Shown here: in pieces, positions 60,861-64,000 of the stretch
Layout: each line of letters opens with the position of its first letter
Position numbering within the stretch: the stretch's first letter is position 1
NCBI GenBank assembly: GCA_027924585.1
Contig: BSBM01000076.1
Coordinates: 7,263,001 to 7,327,000 of the forward strand
Length of the DNA stretch: 64,000 nt
Source: Larix kaempferi
Taxonomy: Eukaryota > Streptophyta > Pinopsida > Pinales > Pinaceae
Direction of reading: 5' to 3'
Notes under the pieces: model-generated
The model's database searches: none
What the model saw: the letters and a program-made list of their open reading frames with translations, nothing else
Told to the model about the DNA's origin: nothing
Program-made: the position numbers and the translations under genes

Positions 60861-61935
60861 GAATTAGATTCATGTTTACTTGAGATATCTATTTGGGTTA
60901 CATTGGTCTTTAAACATCAATTATTATCCATATTTTAGAAAAAACTGTGCATGAACATACGAAATCTACTAGAAATTTTGCATGTCTGAAAGAAACTCAT
61001 GAACCTCTAACTCTTCCTTAATTTAGAATATTCATTGAATTGAAAGGTAGAGTAGTGAGCATTTTGCATTGTTTGGTTCATTTCCCTGTTTTTGAGTAAA
61101 AAAACCACCAGTTTCACTTCCACTCCCGAAACTAAGAAAACTACCCTTAAAATTGGCGCTTAATATAAAATTGACAAACTTTTGATTTTCTTATCACCAA
61201 CAAGTTTAGGTTAGTTCCCTGGATTAGGTTTGGAGAGTTAACACTCCTGGGCTGCAAAAATTTGAAGCTAGCATTAATTAAAGAGAGTAAATCCATTAGT
61301 AGCAAAAAACGCTTGTCAGGAAAGCACTTCTGAAACATGCATCAAGCATGAGGTCAATTTGGATAAGTAAGGGTGGTTCTCCCCTCTTACTTATTTAGTG
61401 GGACATGAGCTTATCGAGGGGATTCTATGTTCAGTGACAAGTTCTCAAGGTGACATCATTGTTTCTAGAGTTCCTAGTTATGAGAGTTATCCTCAACTTA
61501 CAATTGTTCCGCTCGACCGTCGATTGTGAAGTGGTAACTTTAGTGTCTATTCCTAGGATATCACATAGGCTATTGTGAGTGGGAAACACTTGCAATACCT
61601 GAGACAGACTTTGGAAATTTTACTCCTTGGGAGGGTGATTGGTCAGGAACCAACGCTTGCACCCATGGCGATTAAAGTTTATTGTAACTGTTTCTCATTC
61701 CTTCGCTGCTAGCAATTGTTTGAGGCTTGAGATCCCTTAGCAGCTACTAGTTTCGGAAGGCCCTTCAATCCAGCTTTTCACTGATCTTTGTCTCTTTGGA
61801 AAAGTAGTTTGCTTGCTTGGATCTATAGGACTTTTTACTGTGTGGACTCTTTTTATTTTTTGAGTCGAGACTGCCTTAGGATTGTTTGATTAAGAATATC
61901 ATTTTAAACACATCTTTTTATCAACTTCTTAGAAG

Positions 61936-61944
61936 TGGCGACTC
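61936..61944 (+). other. Possible PBS of a further LTR element
   Basis: TGGCGACTC is shared with the first nine bases of the nested element's PBS; the following bases differ. It precedes a gag-like frame by about 240 bp, a plausible spacing. No LTR boundary was confirmed. Confidence 0.35.
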
Positions 61945-62180
61945 TCCCGATCCACCAGTCACGGTGGCAGCGAGGTGATTCACCAAAAATTGAAGGCCCT
62001 GCTACATTGCAGAGACAGATACAAAAACCACATCCTAATGACTTGGAAACAAAACTGATTTTAAATACAATTAATATTACTCGAGAAGAACAACATTAAA
62101 CAAACCCTGAACATTCATTATCACATCACGAACTGAATACAAACATAGTTGATGATCTTACTCTAGTTGAAATTGAAACA

Positions 62181-64000
62181 TTGAAAAATCGTACAAATGC
62201 TCATGTAATTCCACCTTTGATGAGTCTTTCAAAACCAGTTGTACTTATTATCCGTGAGTTACTGGGTGATATCAAACCTCTTTTTGAAAGTTTGAATGAC
62301 ATGCAAAATTCAACAAGTGACCCTATGGCTTCATCAAGAGCACAAGGGAATACATCGTCACAACATAAAACAATTTCTGGAGGTAGCAATACTTCCAACT
62401 TGACCTCTACCACAACTCCAAAAGTTAGTTTACCTGCTGCTACCATAAGTTCAACTAGTACTTCACTGCCAATTGGTACAGTTTTGGGTCCCGATCCTGA
62501 AAGTACATCCACTTTGCCTATAGGAATCCCTACTGGAGGGAGTGCCTTACCAAACTTGGGTTTCCCATATGGTTTGGCTACTCAAGGTCAAAACAATCCC
62601 GGAGTAAACCGAAATCCTATTGGCATACCAAACAGTCTTCCAAGTTCTACCCCTGGGGGGAATCCTTCACTTTGGAATCTCAATATTCCTGGCGAAAGCA
62701 ATGAACCATGGAACATTTATACCAATTGGGGATATGCTCCTCAGATTAGTGGAAATGCCCCGGGGGGTTATCCTCTGAATTATCCTAGCACAATGCCTAG
62801 CAGCAATCCACCTATCAACCCCACTTCGCAATGGAGTGTGGAGGTTTCAGGGAGTATCCAATCTTCTTGGGGCCCACCTTCGTAAGGAGGAAATCAACCT
62901 TGGAATGCTTATCTAAGCCAAGGAAACAATCAATGGTTTGGTCAGATTCCGGAAAGTAACCAATATTTTTGGGGCCTACCTTCAAGGGGGAAATCCATCC
63001 ATCCATCATGTTCCACCATGGAATGGACAACATTCAGGAAGTAACCAATATTTTTGGATGCCATCTCCACAAGGACGCAATCAACCTTGGATCGCATATC
63101 CAAACCAAGGAAACCAACAATGGAGTGGTAATGTTCCACCAAGTAACCAATCTCAATGGAACATACCCTCGCAAGGGGGAAATCCACCCATGAATCCCAA
63201 CCAATAATGGAGTGGTAATGTTCCACCAAGTAACCAATCTCAATGGAACATACCCCCGCAAGGGGGAAATCCACCCATGAATCCCAACCAACCAGGGAGT
63301 GGTAATGTTCCACCAAATAACCAACCTTATTGGAACATACCTCCGCAAGGGGGCAATCCACACATGCAACCTAGTTCACAATGGACTGGGCAACATCCAG
63401 GAAATAACCAATCCATTTGGATGAAACCTATGCAAGGAGGTAACCCCTCTTGGAATGTTTTTCAAGCCTATGGACCACATCAATGGAGTGGCCAGGTTCT
63501 AGAAAGTAACCAACCTTTTTTGGGCCTAACCCCGCAAGGGGGCAATCCAAACATTAACCCCATTCCGCAATGGAGTGGTCAGGTTCTAGAAAGTAACCAA
63601 TCTTTTTGGAACCAACCCGCGAGACCTGCATTTTATCCAACTAGGCTGCCACATGGACCTCATGTCAATGGTATGATGGATTCCGTCAACCATCTTGAAC
63701 ATATTACCCCACATTTGGGACAAGTTTCTATTCAGAATTCACAGCCCATAGCTGGACAGGCAATTCAGGAACCTGCTAATCCTTCCAACAATTCTAACAT
63801 CTTCATAGTATTATCCATAGACCTAAGAGGAAAGAATAAGAAGTATAAGGGTAAGCAAAGTGTTAATCTTTCCCATAATTCTGAAATCCTTATAGTCGAT
63901 TCTGAAGACCTTAGGGACAAGAAGAAGAAATACAAGAGTAAGCAAAATGCTAACTCTGGGAACAAAGATGCACCAACTATGCTTCAATGCGGTGGGAAAC
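62181..64000 (+). pseudogene. Pro/Asn/Gln-rich gag-like frame of a further retroelement (runs off the window)
   Basis: A 234-codon open stretch ends at 62885 (TAA), and the same kind of sequence continues after a frame change near 62985. Composition is Ser/Thr-rich at first, then built of Gly-Asn-Pro, Asn-Gln and Trp-containing units (QGGNPPMNPNQ, WSGNVPPSNQSQWNIP). The last part has two related Lys-rich blocks (DLRGKNKKYKGKQ and DLRDKKKKYKSKQ). No capsid or zinc knuckle is reached. By position behind a PBS-like site and by composition it resembles gag N-termini of the Tat elements here. It could instead be an unrelated low-complexity protein. Confidence 0.5.
63121..63381 (+). repeat. 87-bp in-frame tandem repeat, about three copies
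   Basis: Copies start at 63121, 63208 and 63295, each encoding WSGNVPPSNQ (Gly-Ser-Gly in the third) and QGGNPPMNPNQ-like units. The period is a multiple of three, so the frame is kept. More diverged copies flank them. Confidence 0.9.

Overview
The window looks like nuclear DNA of a vascular plant with a large, repeat-rich genome. A gymnosperm or another large-genome seed plant is my best guess, but nothing here fixes the species. The evidence is one host gene of a plant-specific family (GH17 beta-1,3-glucanase with an X8 domain and GPI tail) split by a 9.5-kb intron, surrounded by plant-type LTR retrotransposons, a hAT element, a LINE remnant and AT-rich repeats. There are no bacterial operons, rRNA genes, tRNA genes or CRISPR arrays.

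Region 1 (1-26.4 kb): a minus-strand beta-1,3-glucanase gene has exon 1 at 12.2-12.5 kb and exon 2 at 1.6-2.7 kb. Its intron holds a decayed hAT transposase gene on the opposite strand. The promoter, exon 1 and about 1.2 kb of adjoining intron are duplicated about 9.3 kb upstream, where a second intact exon 1 (21.5-21.8 kb) has the same splice phase but no exon 2 of its own. It is either an alternative first exon or the head of a truncated gene copy. Between the two copies lie a LINE 3' fragment, AT-rich diverged repeats and a cluster of hairpins.

Region 2 (26.5-57.8 kb): two related Ty3/gypsy elements of the Tat/Ogre type lie one inside the other. The outer element (+) has its gag frame interrupted by a complete 15.8-kb inner element (-) with 977/978-bp LTRs and a perfect 5-bp target duplication (TCAAC). 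Both encode gag, protease, RT-RNase H, integrase and a second RNase H downstream of integrase. Both also carry, on the opposite strand, a three-exon gene for a plant-mobile-domain-like protein. All proteins except the inner second RNase H carry nonsense or frameshift damage. A 318-bp miniature LTR retrotransposon with perfect CGGTA target duplications sits in the outer 3' region, and the inner element preserves the empty site.

Region 3 (57.8-64 kb): the remnant of at least one further retroelement follows. It shows primer-binding-site-like sequences, several tandem repeats, an intronless fragment of a nucleoporin NUP98-type FG gene, and a Pro/Asn/Gln-rich gag-like frame running off the right edge.

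The most unusual observation is that each Tat element has its own short GC-rich palindromic motif, clustered in the same three places: the LTR, the leader behind the primer binding site, and intron 1 of the antisense gene. The motif differs between the two elements but its placement does not, which suggests an element-specific recognition system.
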